A DNA stretch of 64,000 nucleotides from Reticulitermes speratus (taxonomy: Eukaryota; Arthropoda; Insecta; Blattodea; Rhinotermitidae). The stretch lies in the NCBI GenBank assembly GCA_021186555.1, contig JAJKFL010000007.1, positions 26,896,677 through 26,960,676 on the forward strand. The letters run 5' to 3'. Positions 39,501 to 43,860 of this stretch are shown one piece after another. The first letter of the stretch is position 1. Every line of letters starts with the position of its first letter. The notes beneath the pieces are model-generated. The model did no database searches, had not been told where the DNA came from, and worked only from the letters and a program-made list of their open reading frames with translations. A program made the position numbers and the translations under genes.

Positions 39501-42402
39501 GTTTATTAATTATTGCCATCAGGCTGAAAGGTAGGTGCAGATAACTTGCAGCTGCAATTCTCTTGTCCTTAATTCTGGAAAAGGATTTTTCTAATAAAAA
39601 TTGAATATATCCTGAAGATGTTACATTATACTATTCTGCCACCTCCTGCCTCATAAGTTTGTGCATCCACTGTGTTTTTATTACTGATTTGTGGAATGAA
39701 AAGGTATGAGGTTCAGATTGCCTGTAATGGCAGAATATTTTATGGATATCAGTCGGCCAGCTCCAAAGTCCAAATGGGCAGGTACACGTATGCTCGCACA
39801 TACATGCACACATGCATCTTGATGACCTCATGAATCTCTGTTTCTTCTTAAGAAACGAAGGTAGTCTAAATACTGTACATACTGAACTGAAGGAACTTTT
39901 GACATCATAGGAGGTATGGAGGTAGTATAAACTTTAATGACAGAAATTCTCTTTGCCATATTTATCTTAAAATATTAATTCTTGTCTACCATCATATACC
40001 TCATGCAGTGAAATCTTGTGACTGGAGTTTCTTAATACCAGCCCTGTACAACACATTGACTGAATACCAAATGTTATTTTTTTCTTCCTGCTCCTTTGCT
40101 TGAAAGTCAGTTTATTTCTCTAAGCTTGTGTTTGTGATTCTTTATATGAACTACTACAAAATTTGATTAAATTTGAAGAATGGCATTGTAAGATGCAGAG
40201 TAAAGTAGGGCTCTCAGTTAGTGAAAATTAGTGGAGTTAATATTCAACTGGACCCACTCATTTCACTTTTCATTGCTGTAACCTACTGTGTGAGATTGCT
40301 GGATGTGACCCACTACAGGTACCATGGTCCACACTTGGCAGTTAATTGTCTGGCCTGTAAGTTTTTGATTATCTCTGGCTTTGTAATTTTTCTTATCATT
40401 CACAGATGGCAGGGAGGTAGCCTTTCTGTATGCTTTTACTAGCTTGATGCAGTCTGTTACTGATATATCTACCCTTCATATTTCTATCCTTCAATTTGTG
40501 CAAAAATTGCAGGTGGAGATAATCGTAGTGCAAATTCAAACAGTCACACACTGCATAACAGCAGGCTATTTAAATGCCCAATCAAGGGGTCAAATTTCTA
40601 CTTGTCTAACGTGCATAGTTTGGTTGTCAGCATACATAACCCTTTCACTGTGAAATATAGATTCCTGGAAGTATTTCATCTGTATGATATGTTTGACTTG
40701 TGATGTTCTTTGACAATCAGAATATGCGAATAATTCTTTTCCTTTCAGATCCCAAGGTTCTTATTGATCCCCTCGGCTGGCGGGATGATGTGGTGACTGT
40801 TGCTGTACTGGGTACAGTTGGAGGTGCTCTTCTGTTGGTAGCACTAGCTGCTGGTTTCTGGTACAGTAAATCACGCCATCGCCACCTGGAACGCCTTGAA
40901 CGCCGAAATTCCATTCGTCAATCATTGCATTCAATTCGTTCAGTTGGGTTGGCGTCTTCTCATGGAGGTTTTGCGGAAATAGGAATCAGAAGGAAACCAA
41001 CTTCTGTAAGTTTTTCTTTGTTGCTTTTTGGTTGGAGTAAGTAGCTTAGTTGACTGACGTAAAATTTTAAACAGTTGACTGGTACTTCTTCTTGCGTGAG
41101 ATGTCTTAATTTACTGATACATGGATTTTTGGTTTCTTGTTACATAGTTTGTTTCATTATGCTTTTTCAACTGTATGTATTACATACCATCACAAGGAAT
41201 ACCTATTGGATGTGGATGTTGAAGTATGAGGAATGTGGAAGAATGATATTATGCGCTTTCTTATAATTTGTCAGAAAGGAGTAAAACACATAAAATGTCA
41301 GCCAGGATGGACTCTGTCAGGCATCCTGTGTGGTATTAAAATCTGAAATTCAATGATTTTTTTTTTCAAAGCTTAATTGCCAAATCCACAGATGGGCCAG
41401 ACTTTGAATTTGTACCATCTATGACCCTTTGTAGTACTGTTTAAGAACAAAACATATGTGTAATCCATACTGTCGTGTATCATTTAATTTTTTATTCCCA
41501 ACTGTGAGTCTCACGTATGCAACTCCTGTTTCTGCATAAGAATTTAGTTGCCTTGCTTGATGTGAAGTGATCAACAAATTTAACTGGTGTGTTTGCAGAG
41601 CCAGCGATCTAGCCCTACCCTTACCAAGGGATCAGACTACAAGAAAATGATGAATGGGAGTTTTGATTCAATGGATAAATCGCAATTTAACTCATCAGTT
41701 GAAGATAACCACAGTTATGATATATATGAGGCACACAACCCAAATGCTGCAGCTCAAAACTTCAGTGGTTATTCTTCTACCTTCCCTACCAAGTCAACTA
41801 GTGAAGCCTTGAATCCTAGCTTTGATCTTGCATATAGGAATGAAGGTTTCAAGGACACTTCAACTTTCTCTTCGTCTCGTGACAACTGGCAGCCTTCAAC
41901 AAATGCGAGTGAATACAATTATGATGACAACACAGCAGGTCTTGATTATATCCATAATTCATCAACTCTTCCACTGGACACAAGCCTGGCTATGACTGAT
42001 TTCACTTTCAATGTGAAGCAAGGGTCAGATTACAATAGTCAGGCAGCATATCAAGCCCAAGACTCAAGTTACAGTGAGCCGCCAGAACCACCACTACCGT
42101 TTGATGATAGTTTCCAACCTGAAGGTGAATATCCATTGTTACAACCACAGCCATCTGCACATTACCCTTTTGACTATGACCCAGGGAGAACCAGTCTTTT
42201 GGAAACAGATATTGATAGTGAATCAGTAGAGAGACCAAAAAGTGAAATAATACTGGAGACTAATTTAGATGATGAACTGCCTATGCCTGTCCGTTCAAAG
42301 AGCGAAGTTTTGTTAGAAACCAACTTAGATGACTATGCCACTGCTCATGGTCCTCTATCATTTAACAGAAGCAAGAGCCAGCCATTAGAGACTGCAATGT
42401 GA
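371..42402 (+). CDS. bark: bark beetle/anakonda orthologue, 5'-partial, 30 exons
   Basis: This is a giant type I membrane protein. The Drosophila orthologue (bark, also called anakonda) builds tricellular septate junctions, where three epithelial cells meet. Seen in the sequence: parallel beta-helix-like stretches rich in N-G-x-G-I and N-x-S/T, two SRCR domains, three CUB-like domains, the recurring boundary pattern ENWWG/HNWWG before each new module, then a C-type-lectin-like domain, one transmembrane helix and a 300-residue cytoplasmic tail. The three-module order (SRCR, helix, CUB, helix) is the family hallmark. About 7,998 coding bases are visible in exons listed separately below. The signal peptide and the first SRCR must lie upstream of position 1. 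Splice phases agree at every junction except 4300/4982. The identification rests on domain order and remembered family sequence, not on a search. Confidence 0.9.
1007..1245 (+). CDS. bark: bark exon b: end of beta-helix and start of CUB 1
   Basis: The acceptor AG is at 1005-1006 and the donor AG|GTGTGT at 1246. The first two bases finish a glycine codon; the protein then reads YGIYLNSSSDLTYLNGCL, a typical beta-helix turn, and later ITVEQNKYAPAGQECSK, which leads into the CUB domain. It ends in phase 0. Confidence 0.85.
1798..2047 (+). CDS. bark: bark exon c: CUB 1
   Basis: The acceptor is TTACAG at 1792-1797 and the donor GTGAGT at 2048. It encodes the CUB core YFYTRPGHVLTLHFSW, then AVIEVFDGASPTER (the D-x-x-x-I/V-x-V-x-D-G motif of CUB domains) and TIYIRFKAEARTAM. 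It ends one base into a codon (phase 1), completed by AA at 3263. A mariner remnant inserted 27 bases into the following intron. Confidence 0.9.
2075..2461 (+). mobile_element. internally deleted mariner-type element
   Basis: The ends are inverted repeats of about 29 bases starting GAGGGTTATCCAGAAAG, with one mismatch next to the flanking TA. TA dinucleotides at 2073-2074 and 2462-2463 fit the mariner/Tc1 target duplication. The interior keeps only the C-terminal end of a mariner transposase: FLHLKKHLAGQKFHEDEE followed by VTTWLRAQAVEFCDIGIQK and LVSRLNKCLDKGGDYVEK, ending at a stop near 2360. A full element of this family is about 1.3 kb, so most of the catalytic region is missing; it cannot move without a transposase from elsewhere. 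Confidence 0.85.
2476..2592 (+). repeat. decayed fragment of repeat family A
   Basis: The order of words GGCTCTTGTGA, GGTTCCATAAAA, TTGTTGACT, AAGAAGGAC and GGAGTTA matches the 3' half of the longer copies at 52019 and 58925, with many substitutions. Confidence 0.6.
3263..4300 (+). CDS. bark: bark exon d: long beta-helix of module 1
   Basis: This is the largest exon, 1,038 bases, from acceptor AG at 3261-3262 to donor CAG|GTAAG at 4301. It encodes right-handed beta-helix repeats such as STVADNNGRGIAIENMH, SVSNNNHVAGIHVSRG and RISFNVGDGINISYTGG, with many N-x-S/T sites. Near the end, VINCTYNGWD corresponds to the NWWG module boundary, with the first W replaced by G. The exon ends one base into a codon, which does not match the phase at 4982. 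Confidence 0.9.
4982..5227 (+). CDS. bark: bark exon e: module 1/2 junction
   Basis: The acceptor is GGACAG ending at 4981 and the donor GAG|GTGAAA at 5228. The protein reads KDRYNLAKLEYLPFLLHSS, then VGGEVDGVENLRPGEYTVE and RPGGRLTLQPGVTLR, the sheet that opens module 2. The first base must be the third of a codon, whereas the preceding exon leaves only one base. Confidence 0.85.
5402..5556. repeat. small inverted-repeat element (MITE-like)
   Basis: Arms of 27 bases at 5402-5428 and 5530-5556 are inverted with one mismatch and contain CCAGAAGACTTGAA. Single copies of the same word recur at 18785, 31773 and 39386, so it is a dispersed family. Confidence 0.6.
6421..6616 (+). CDS. bark: bark exon f: lead-in to SRCR 2
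   Basis: The acceptor is TATTACAG at 6413-6420. The protein reads FPPGVGVMVSGKFEARGRG, then RLLGGRTNEEGRLQ, which runs directly into the SRCR start VRIGGKWGTVC of the next exon. The exon ends after CAG at 6616 and the donor is GC (CAG|GCAAGT), not GT. The GCAAGT hexamer is the usual consensus of GC-AG introns, and phase 0 fits the next exon exactly. Confidence 0.85.
6636..6840 (+). repeat. degenerate tRNA-like SINE
   Basis: A tRNA-like head GATAGCTCAGTCAGTCAAATG is followed by a B-box-like GGGATTTGATTCC (6679-6690) and a body CTGGACCAGAACTGGAGTCC similar in layout to the copy at 35243. Confidence 0.5.
6841..8028 (+). other. bark GC-AG intron, remainder
   Basis: A poly-G run of 14 at 7565-7578 and a decayed inverted-repeat fragment near 7620-7670 are visible. 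Nothing else is recognised up to the acceptor ATTAG at 8028. Confidence 0.5.
8029..8192 (+). CDS. bark: bark exon g: SRCR 2, first half
   Basis: The acceptor is TATTAG ending at 8028 and the donor CAG|GTAAAT at 8193. VRIGGKWGTVCNYGWTMID and AAVVCHQLGL are classic SRCR landmarks (W-G-T-V-C and V-V-C-x-x-L-G). It ends two bases into a serine codon completed at 10495. Confidence 0.9.
9187..9941 (+). mobile_element. 3' end of a non-LTR retrotransposon (LINE)
   Basis: The reading frame 9190-9462 ends with LPTSRLTVFQRGPYYFGIR, VFNHLPPSIKSLSN and FYSLDEYFNCNF. This is the C-terminal tail found after the reverse transcriptase in many insect LINEs. After the stop there is a 480-bp 3' untranslated part ending in ATAAATAATGAATGAATG and an A run (to 9941). 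All upstream parts are missing, as in 5'-truncated insertions. It sits inside the intron 8193-10494. Confidence 0.75.
10495..10721 (+). CDS. bark: bark exon h: SRCR 2, second half
   Basis: The acceptor is TTTCAG ending at 10494 and the donor TG|GTGAGA at 10722. NVHCTEDDIDITTC and CTHEHDVGLRCHE supply the remaining SRCR cysteines, so module 2 has a full SRCR. It then enters beta-helix: VLAERADLQFITVGRAG. Confidence 0.9.
11710..11898 (+). CDS. bark: bark exon i: module 2 beta-helix
   Basis: The acceptor is TTGCACAG ending at 11709 and the donor CAG|GTAAAG at 11899. The protein reads LQVDFSRHALENVRIVNN, LQDGLGILYSDLYSSG and NSEFSGNRGNGISFRQ, consistent with beta-helix rungs. Phases are 2 bases in, 1 base out. 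Confidence 0.88.
12626..12870 (+). CDS. bark: bark exon j: beta-helix to CUB 2
   Basis: The acceptor is TTGTCAG ending at 12625 and the donor TAT|GTAAGT at 12871. SSLENNKQAGIHHNPTLTA, AGWFKFPDDQNIQYSS and HLEVGETKYFLTQRVG lead into the CUB domain that continues at 13356. It ends in phase 0. Confidence 0.88.
13356..13590 (+). CDS. bark: bark exon k: CUB 2
   Basis: The acceptor is CTTACAG ending at 13355 and the donor CTG|GTAATC at 13591. CEPGYVIGIQLLNPIHNRS, EDIVIYDARTVNVSV and GVVMQYRSGNNALGGA match the CUB pattern, with VIYD in place of the usual D-G loop. It ends one base into an alanine codon. Confidence 0.88.
14054..14168 (+). CDS. bark: bark exon l: beta-helix
   Basis: This short 115-base exon runs from acceptor TTGTCAG (to 14053) to donor AG|GTTAGT (14169). 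The product is PIQDIKNRIVGGPVPTLTV then NSRIKSNKQGVRASFYN, a single beta-helix stretch. Both phases fit the neighbours (2 bases in, 2 out). Confidence 0.82.
14961..15267 (+). mobile_element. tRNA-derived SINE with perfect target duplication
   Basis: An A box TGGCCCAGTTGG at 14975-14986 and a perfect B box GGTTCGATTCC at 15013-15023 lie 38 bases apart, as in a tRNA gene. A 250-bp body follows, ending TTGCTTTACCTTTCTT. The 13-base sequence ATGGGTCTGAGGT flanks the element at 14948-14960 and 15268-15280, the mark of retrotransposition. A second copy in reverse lies at 48213-48487. Confidence 0.9.
15268..15543 (+). pseudogene. transposase C-terminal fragment
   Basis: The frame contains ISWPACLPDLSACDFFLWG and YLKRRMFQTRSADLHNLK. 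This is the (D/E)-W-P-x-x-S-P-D-L-x-x-x-D-F-x-L-W-G motif found at the last catalytic region of mariner/Tc1-like transposases in insects. The upstream part is missing and the SINE at 14961-15267 interrupts the sequence just before it. Confidence 0.75.
16418..16582. mobile_element. small hAT-like MITE
   Basis: The left end CAGTGGTGTGTAACCTCTTT and the right end GTTAACCACTG are inverted and match the CAGTGGTTCTCAACC-type end of hAT elements; GGCCAC and GTGGCC-like words lie inside each end. The flanking 8-mers agree at only about 5 of 8 positions. Confidence 0.55.
17326..17535 (+). CDS. bark: bark exon m: beta-helix
   Basis: The acceptor is TTTCAG ending at 17325 and the donor CAG|GTATGC at 17536. 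The product includes YLNEIGDHFLRKSNESIQL, NTEEAVFVHSPFWDV and NNSLITDNGRGIFQFS, with several N-x-S/T sites. Confidence 0.88.
18997..19441 (+). CDS. bark: bark exon n: beta-helix
   Basis: The acceptor is TTTCTAG ending at 18996 and the donor CAG|GTAAGA at 19442. Helix rungs such as DNSIERNKGGGFDVSLP, NNTWRNNKQFGFVIDGHF and YNHIRKNTGVYMVEF are visible. It ends in phase 0 after RGFHQ. Confidence 0.9.
19536..19590 (-). ncRNA. decayed hammerhead-like motif
   Basis: On the minus strand: ATGAAGA (first base changed from C), T, GGAGG ... CCTCC, GAAAC, a short hairpin, GTA. The altered first core base makes activity unlikely. Confidence 0.35.
20451..20689 (+). CDS. bark: bark exon o: end of module 2
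   Basis: The acceptor is TTCTGCAG ending at 20450 and the donor TAG|GTAAGT at 20690. VYNTPSYVIGFHGIQKVNV then AINVVENWWGSGKVSDIKK and RIFDFDDWNNHALARF form the ENWWG boundary that closes a bark module. Confidence 0.92.
21459..21624 (+). CDS. bark: bark exon p: start of module 3
   Basis: The acceptor is GTCTGCAG ending at 21458 and the donor GAG|GTGAGA at 21625. RPYLTEDSFDSSMSVSW and LGGRLKESLTLYARSSPYL precede the sheet DITVMPEV that continues in the next exon. It ends in phase 0. Confidence 0.88.
21657..21812 (+). repeat. 39-bp minisatellite, four copies
   Basis: Units begin at 21657, 21696, 21735 and 21774 with GAATRTYTAGTTGGCC and differ by a few bases. The array starts 32 bases inside the intron after exon p. 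Because 39 is a multiple of three, it gives an apparent 13-residue protein repeat, but no splice signal joins it to the gene. Confidence 0.85.
22487..22803. mobile_element. MITE with CCCCGACTTACGTA ends
   Basis: Inverted ends CCCCGACTTACGTA at 22501-22514 and its complement at 22782-22795 enclose an AT-rich centre of AATAATAATT repeats. A decayed relative lies at 25269-25654. Confidence 0.65.
22855..22990. repeat. inverted pair of hammerhead-like motifs
   Basis: The two halves are inverted copies, sharing TTTCGGAGG...ACATC on the left and CCTCCGAAACAT on the right, flanked by GTAATTAGTTAC and GTAACAAATTAC. The + strand half keeps a hammerhead core; the minus half has a changed one. Confidence 0.6.
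22931..22975 (+). ncRNA. hammerhead-ribozyme-like motif
   Basis: In order: CTGAAGA (22932-22938), T, stem II GGAGG/CCTCC (22940-22944 with 22953-22957), GAAAC (22958-22962), a short hairpin ACA-TC-TGT, and the cleavage triplet GTA (22967-22969). Stem I pairing is poor, so activity is doubtful. Confidence 0.45.
23323..23581 (+). CDS. bark: bark exon q: module 3 lead-in
   Basis: The acceptor is CCCACAG ending at 23322 and the donor CAG|GTAGGT at 23582. VTLTIKPGVVMEFAPNVG and ILVLGVLKAQGVRGQE are the equivalents of the RLTLQPGVTL and VMVSGKFEARG segments in module 2. It ends one base into a codon. Confidence 0.9.
24512..24572 (+). repeat. 61-base pure purine tract
   Basis: 24 G residues (24512-24535) run directly into an A/G-only stretch up to 24572. 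This kind of tract can adopt a triplex or quadruplex. It is in the intron before SRCR 3. Confidence 0.8.
24841..25065 (+). CDS. bark: bark exon r: SRCR 3, first half
   Basis: The acceptor is TTCTTACAG ending at 24840 and the donor TAG|GTAACA at 25066. GFLEYYNRTTMQWVPLCDD and RNAQVVCRELGFDSLNV are SRCR landmarks; the start WGTVC has drifted to WVPLC. It ends one base into a glycine codon. Confidence 0.92.
   Translation, partial: HLQQITKGFWSITIVQQCSGYHFVMTALLNAMLKLCVENWVLIHSMFTWIMVQKWNITPTHYLGYGLGLNRCSA
25269..25654. mobile_element. decayed relative of the 22487 MITE
   Basis: TACAGACCCTCCCCAACTT at the left and AAAGTTAGGATGTACTGCTGTA at the right are imperfect inverted ends. Internal words (GTTCCGCAA-like, TTTTGCGCAAGTT) follow the order of the copy at 22487. 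Confidence 0.5.
25708..25858 (+). CDS. bark: bark exon s: SRCR 3, second half
   Basis: This 151-base exon has acceptor TTTACAG ending at 25707 and donor CAG|GTACAG at 25859. In the frame set by exon r it reads GDESRLEDCPIRLNGQLYG, HRHRCEWDSKFVFIHC and GERNLPAGQDYWGGI without a stop. CP..C..HC are the expected last SRCR cysteines. It joins in phase to RFADGEFEQNLY of the next exon. Confidence 0.9.
26170..26330 (-). repeat. degenerate SINE, reverse
   Basis: GGGAATTGAACTGTGGCC (near 26258-26275) resembles an inverted B box, as in the copy at 45738. Confidence 0.4.
27136..27396 (+). CDS. bark: bark exon t: module 3 beta-helix
   Basis: The acceptor is TTTGCAG ending at 27135 and the donor CAG|GTAGAT at 27397. 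FADGEFEQNLYEHRIHDVV, SVVEYVNVTGAGILHNEK and CASDGINLISPLDNTR are helix rungs. Confidence 0.9.
27835..28092 (+). CDS. bark: bark exon u: helix to CUB 3
   Basis: The acceptor is TGTTGCAG ending at 27834 and the donor CAG|GTTAGT at 28093. SIESTLGVGISAVSLTGEG then IFSMIDICDTTKLITLEER and VYHTKPFGFR lead into CUB 3. Confidence 0.9.
28545..28735 (-). repeat. tRNA-like SINE, reverse
   Basis: GATTTGAACCTAGGTTCTCCC and GTGGCCTAATTTG..GGGACTGAGGAGAAC-type words recur at 29690-29860, 38595-38760 and 43150-43345 in the same order and orientation. Confidence 0.55.
29321..29574 (+). CDS. bark: bark exon v: CUB 3
   Basis: The acceptor is TGTTTCAG ending at 29320 and the donor TTA|GTAAGT at 29575. LLQFNLFNSTNKPGKPDS then ITLYDGDIYNVTSKIIAN and LSVKLFATGASSYHGF show the CUB pattern (I-T-L-Y-D-G). 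It ends one base into an asparagine codon. Confidence 0.92.
29690..29860 (-). repeat. tRNA-like SINE, reverse
   Basis: Same family as 28545-28735: GAGCTGAGGAAAACCAC, GATATCCTGG and TTTGAATCAGCTACCTCTC in the same order. Confidence 0.5.
30110..30260 (+). repeat. tRNA-like SINE fragment
   Basis: GTATGGTTGACTGGTGAGCA is an A-box-like head and GGTTCAATTCT (30169-30179) a B box, 40-50 bases apart. Confidence 0.55.
30596..30807 (+). CDS. bark: bark exon w: beta-helix
   Basis: The acceptor is CATGCAG ending at 30595 and the donor AGG|GTAAGA at 30808. RDVQHNISFSLLADNRQG, AINYASAGEVNPTVTME and NCKKLYGNFTTC are read. It ends in phase 0. Confidence 0.9.
31829..32059 (+). CDS. bark: bark exon x: beta-helix
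   Basis: The acceptor is TATTACAG ending at 31828 and the donor CAG|GTGATG at 32060. NNLVRHNQGGLSIHADSGG and NNLFTNNRNNPALYLEGR are helix rungs. Phase 0 at both ends. Repeat words related to 5402 lie just upstream in the intron. Confidence 0.9.
32729..32853 (+). CDS. bark: bark exon y: beta-helix
   Basis: The acceptor is ATTGCAG ending at 32728 and the donor CAA|GTATGT at 32854. VVSNFSYNYVHDNWGYHIL then RLPIYQTTSHNGFY are read. It ends two bases into a lysine codon. Confidence 0.88.
33238..33363 (+). CDS. bark: bark exon z: beta-helix
   Basis: The acceptor is CTGTGCAG ending at 33237 and the donor GCT|GTAAGT at 33364. NYALHRESRGTIVAGTAGQ and FFNPDNDYEIVTVNRS are read. It ends two bases into a leucine codon. 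Confidence 0.88.
33364..37827 (+). other. longest bark intron (about 4.5 kb)
   Basis: It holds the SINE at 35243-35470 and otherwise AT-rich sequence without a recognisable exon. The phase of the flanking exons fits a direct join, so no exon is needed here. Confidence 0.65.
35243..35470 (+). mobile_element. tRNA-like SINE
   Basis: AGCCAGCTTAGCATAGTGG is A-box-like and TGGTTTGATTCCC (35311-35323) a B box. The body CTGGCCCTGGGGTCCACACAG resembles the CCCTGGGGTCGACTCAG word of the SINE at 14961. Confidence 0.6.
37828..38086 (+). CDS. bark: bark exon aa: last module boundary and CTLD start
   Basis: The acceptor is a tandem GCAGCAG: either AG 37826-37827 or AG 37829-37830 keeps frame, adding or dropping one serine. 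The donor is CGG|GTAAAT at 38087. HDVWKTPIDAKHNWWGYN gives the HNWWG boundary; CPPGWSQVGDTCYIYIG and FEEARSFCR open the C-type-lectin-like domain. Confidence 0.92.
38595..38760 (-). repeat. tRNA-like SINE, reverse
   Basis: GGAGGGACTGAAGAAAAACC, GATTCAAACCCGTTACCTC and a final CATTACCCTGTGACATTCC follow the family seen at 28545. Confidence 0.55.
38934..39135 (+). CDS. bark: bark exon bb: C-type-lectin-like domain end
   Basis: The acceptor is TTTCCAG ending at 38933 and the donor TTG|GTGAGT at 39136. SVNASMPYVMSNYLVLYHF, YDRVWVQHIDMINRC and DNCQRLSPFLCEI complete the domain with its paired cysteines. The EPN/QPD and WND motifs that bind calcium and sugar in true lectins are absent. Confidence 0.92.
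40749..41005 (+). CDS. bark: bark exon cc: transmembrane helix
   Basis: The acceptor is CCTTTCAG ending at 40748 and the donor TCT|GTAAGT at 41006. DPKVLIDPLGWRDD is followed by the hydrophobic helix VVTVAVLGTVGGALLLVALA and AGFWY, then a positively charged stop-transfer SKSRHRHLERLERRN. This sets the topology: everything upstream is extracellular. Confidence 0.95.
41599..42402 (+). CDS. bark: bark last exon: cytoplasmic tail
   Basis: The acceptor is TTTGCAG ending at 41598; the stop TGA is at 42400-42402. The 267-residue tail is Ser/Asn/Asp-rich, has a proline-rich SEPPEPPLPFDD, and ends with four related units: RTSLLETDIDS, PKSEIILETNLDD, RSKSEVLLETNLDD and RSKSQPLETAM. The last four residues ETAM fit a class I PDZ ligand (T at -2, hydrophobic at 0). 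Junction scaffold binding is therefore plausible but inferred. Confidence 0.95.
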   Translation, partial: SQRSSPTLTKGSDYKKMMNGSFDSMDKSQFNSSVEDNHSYDIYEAHNPNAAAQNFSGYSSTFPTKSTSEALNPSFDLAYRNEGFKDTSTFSSSRDNWQPSTNASEYNYDDNTAGLDYIHNSSTLPLDTSLAMTDFTFNVKQGSDYNSQAAYQAQDSSYSEPPEPPLPFDDSFQPEGEYPLLQPQPSAHYPFDYDPGRTSLLETDIDSESVERPKSEIILETNLDDELPMPVRSKSEVLLETNLDDYATAHGPLSFNRSKSQPLETAM

Positions 42403-43149
42403 AACTACACATTTAAACTGCTAAGTGAAGCGGTGAAGATTCTGTCCCACGTGCCAGCCATTTTCGTTGTAAAAATGTGTGTTAATGTGTAAGATTTTTG
42501 AAGACTCTAAAACTAAAACAAAATACTGCCACTATCTGATCTTGAAACATTCCATGAACAGACACCTCATAGTTACGGATGTTGCCCAGTATAATCAGCG
42601 TATTTAGATACGAATGTTTGAGCAGCTGCTGTTGTTTAAGTCTGTGGGTAAATAATTGTTGGGTTACAAATTATTGAGATATGAATGGGTTTTCAGGAAT
42701 GCATTATTCGCTATTCAGGGTGTTATGTTGCTTCAATTAGTTGCATGATTCATGAGTCTCCTTTTCCTACTAGTCAATCTTAACACAAATAGGAGTGAGA
42801 GAAATGTGGCAGAATTTTTACGCAGTAAAACTCTGTTACCTCCACATTTATCCATATTTTAGGCTTTGCTGTTTTTGTTGTGATTGCCTTAATTTTTGCC
42901 TGTAACAGAACTTCAATATATTTTTTTAGTTTAAATTCTTTGAACAAATGAAGAAATTCAAATATTCACATAACATATGACATAAATGTATATTCAGCAT
43001 TGAAGTGAAAATAGAACAAACTGGAAACAAGTACATTCTAGGTTAGTCCATCAAACAAGATAAATAGATGTGAGTATATTCAGGGTTAATTCTGAAAGGA
43101 CTAAAGTCTTTTTATAGTTTGTTTAATGTTTTCCTATCTGTGTTGAATG
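42403..43149 (+). other. probable bark 3' untranslated region
   Basis: Sequence after the stop has no open frame of note. I find no AATAAA in the first 700 bases (an AATATA is near 42915), so the poly(A) site is not placed. Confidence 0.4.
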
Positions 43150-43345
43150 GGATGCTGACTGTATGGTGACCTGGGAAGGAAATGTTTGCAACCAATTTTG
43201 GCATAGGTCACTAGTCTAGAATCTGCATAGCAGGACTAAGGAGAACTGAGTAAACAGAATAGCCAATTTTAAGTTAGGAATTGAGGCCATAACCTTCTGT
43301 ATACAAGCAGGAATCACTTCAACCTAAATGTGACTCCCAGTACAG
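43150..43345 (-). repeat. tRNA-like SINE, reverse, decayed
   Basis: GGACTAAGGAGAACTGAG and GGAATTGAGGCCATAACC follow the order of the 28545 family. Confidence 0.4.
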
Positions 43346-43444
43346 TGACAGGATTTTGAAAAATGGTAAATGCCTGTGACAATCAGATAGTTATATATTT
43401 ATAGTCCGACAAATGTACAGTTTAATCACATTAATTGTGTAACA

Positions 43445-43495
43445 CTGTCCTACATGTTTCGAACCCTTAATTCCGGTTCATCCTCAGAGACTCAT
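43445..43495 (-). ncRNA. hammerhead-ribozyme-like motif, core intact
   Basis: On the minus strand: stem I 5' side GTCT, CTGAGGA (43487-43481), T, stem II GAACC/GGTTC, GAAAC (43460-43456), AT, GTA (43453-43451), stem I 3' side GGAC. Stem I pairs four bases and stem II five or more. Stem III is only ACATGT, which folds poorly alone but is self-complementary, as in dimer-acting hammerheads of Penelope-like elements. One extra T separates CTGAGGA from stem II. Confidence 0.6.
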
Positions 43496-43756
43496 CATCT
43501 CAAATTACACACTTTTACAGTAATTGGTACAATTGTTTACATAGTAAAACTAAATAACATGAATTCTTTACAATCGTGTTTATGCACTGGTTAGAATAAA
43601 TAAAATGTAAGACTTGAAACAACCAACAACTACATTTTACACCTTTTATTTATTTTAATCAGTGTATAAACACGATTGTAAAGAATTCATGTTATTCAGT
43701 TTTACTACATAAACAATTGTACCAATTAATGTAAAAGTGTGTAGTTTGAGATAATG

Positions 43757-43808
43757 AGTCCCTGAGGATGAACCGGAATTAAGGGTTCAAAACATGTAGG
43801 ACAGTGTT
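43757..43808 (+). ncRNA. hammerhead-like motif, core broken
   Basis: This is the opposite arm: GTCC, CTGAGGA (43762-43768), T, GAACC/GGTTC, then AAAAC where GAAAC is required (G12 to A), AT, GTA, GGAC. Stem I is perfect for four pairs. The core change should abolish cleavage. Confidence 0.6.
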
Positions 43809-43860
43809 ACACAATTAATGTGATTAAATTGTACATTTGTCGGACTATAAATATAGAGAT

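Larger units (their letters stand above)
43390..43860. mobile_element. long palindromic element with hammerhead-like motifs
   Basis: A left arm of about 215 bases (from TATTTATAGTCCGACAAATG) and a right arm ending CATTTGTCGGACTATAAATA are inverted copies with roughly 95% identity by eye, around a 35-base centre near 43605-43640. Each arm contains a hammerhead-like core. The ends look like a foldback or MITE-type element. Confidence 0.85.
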
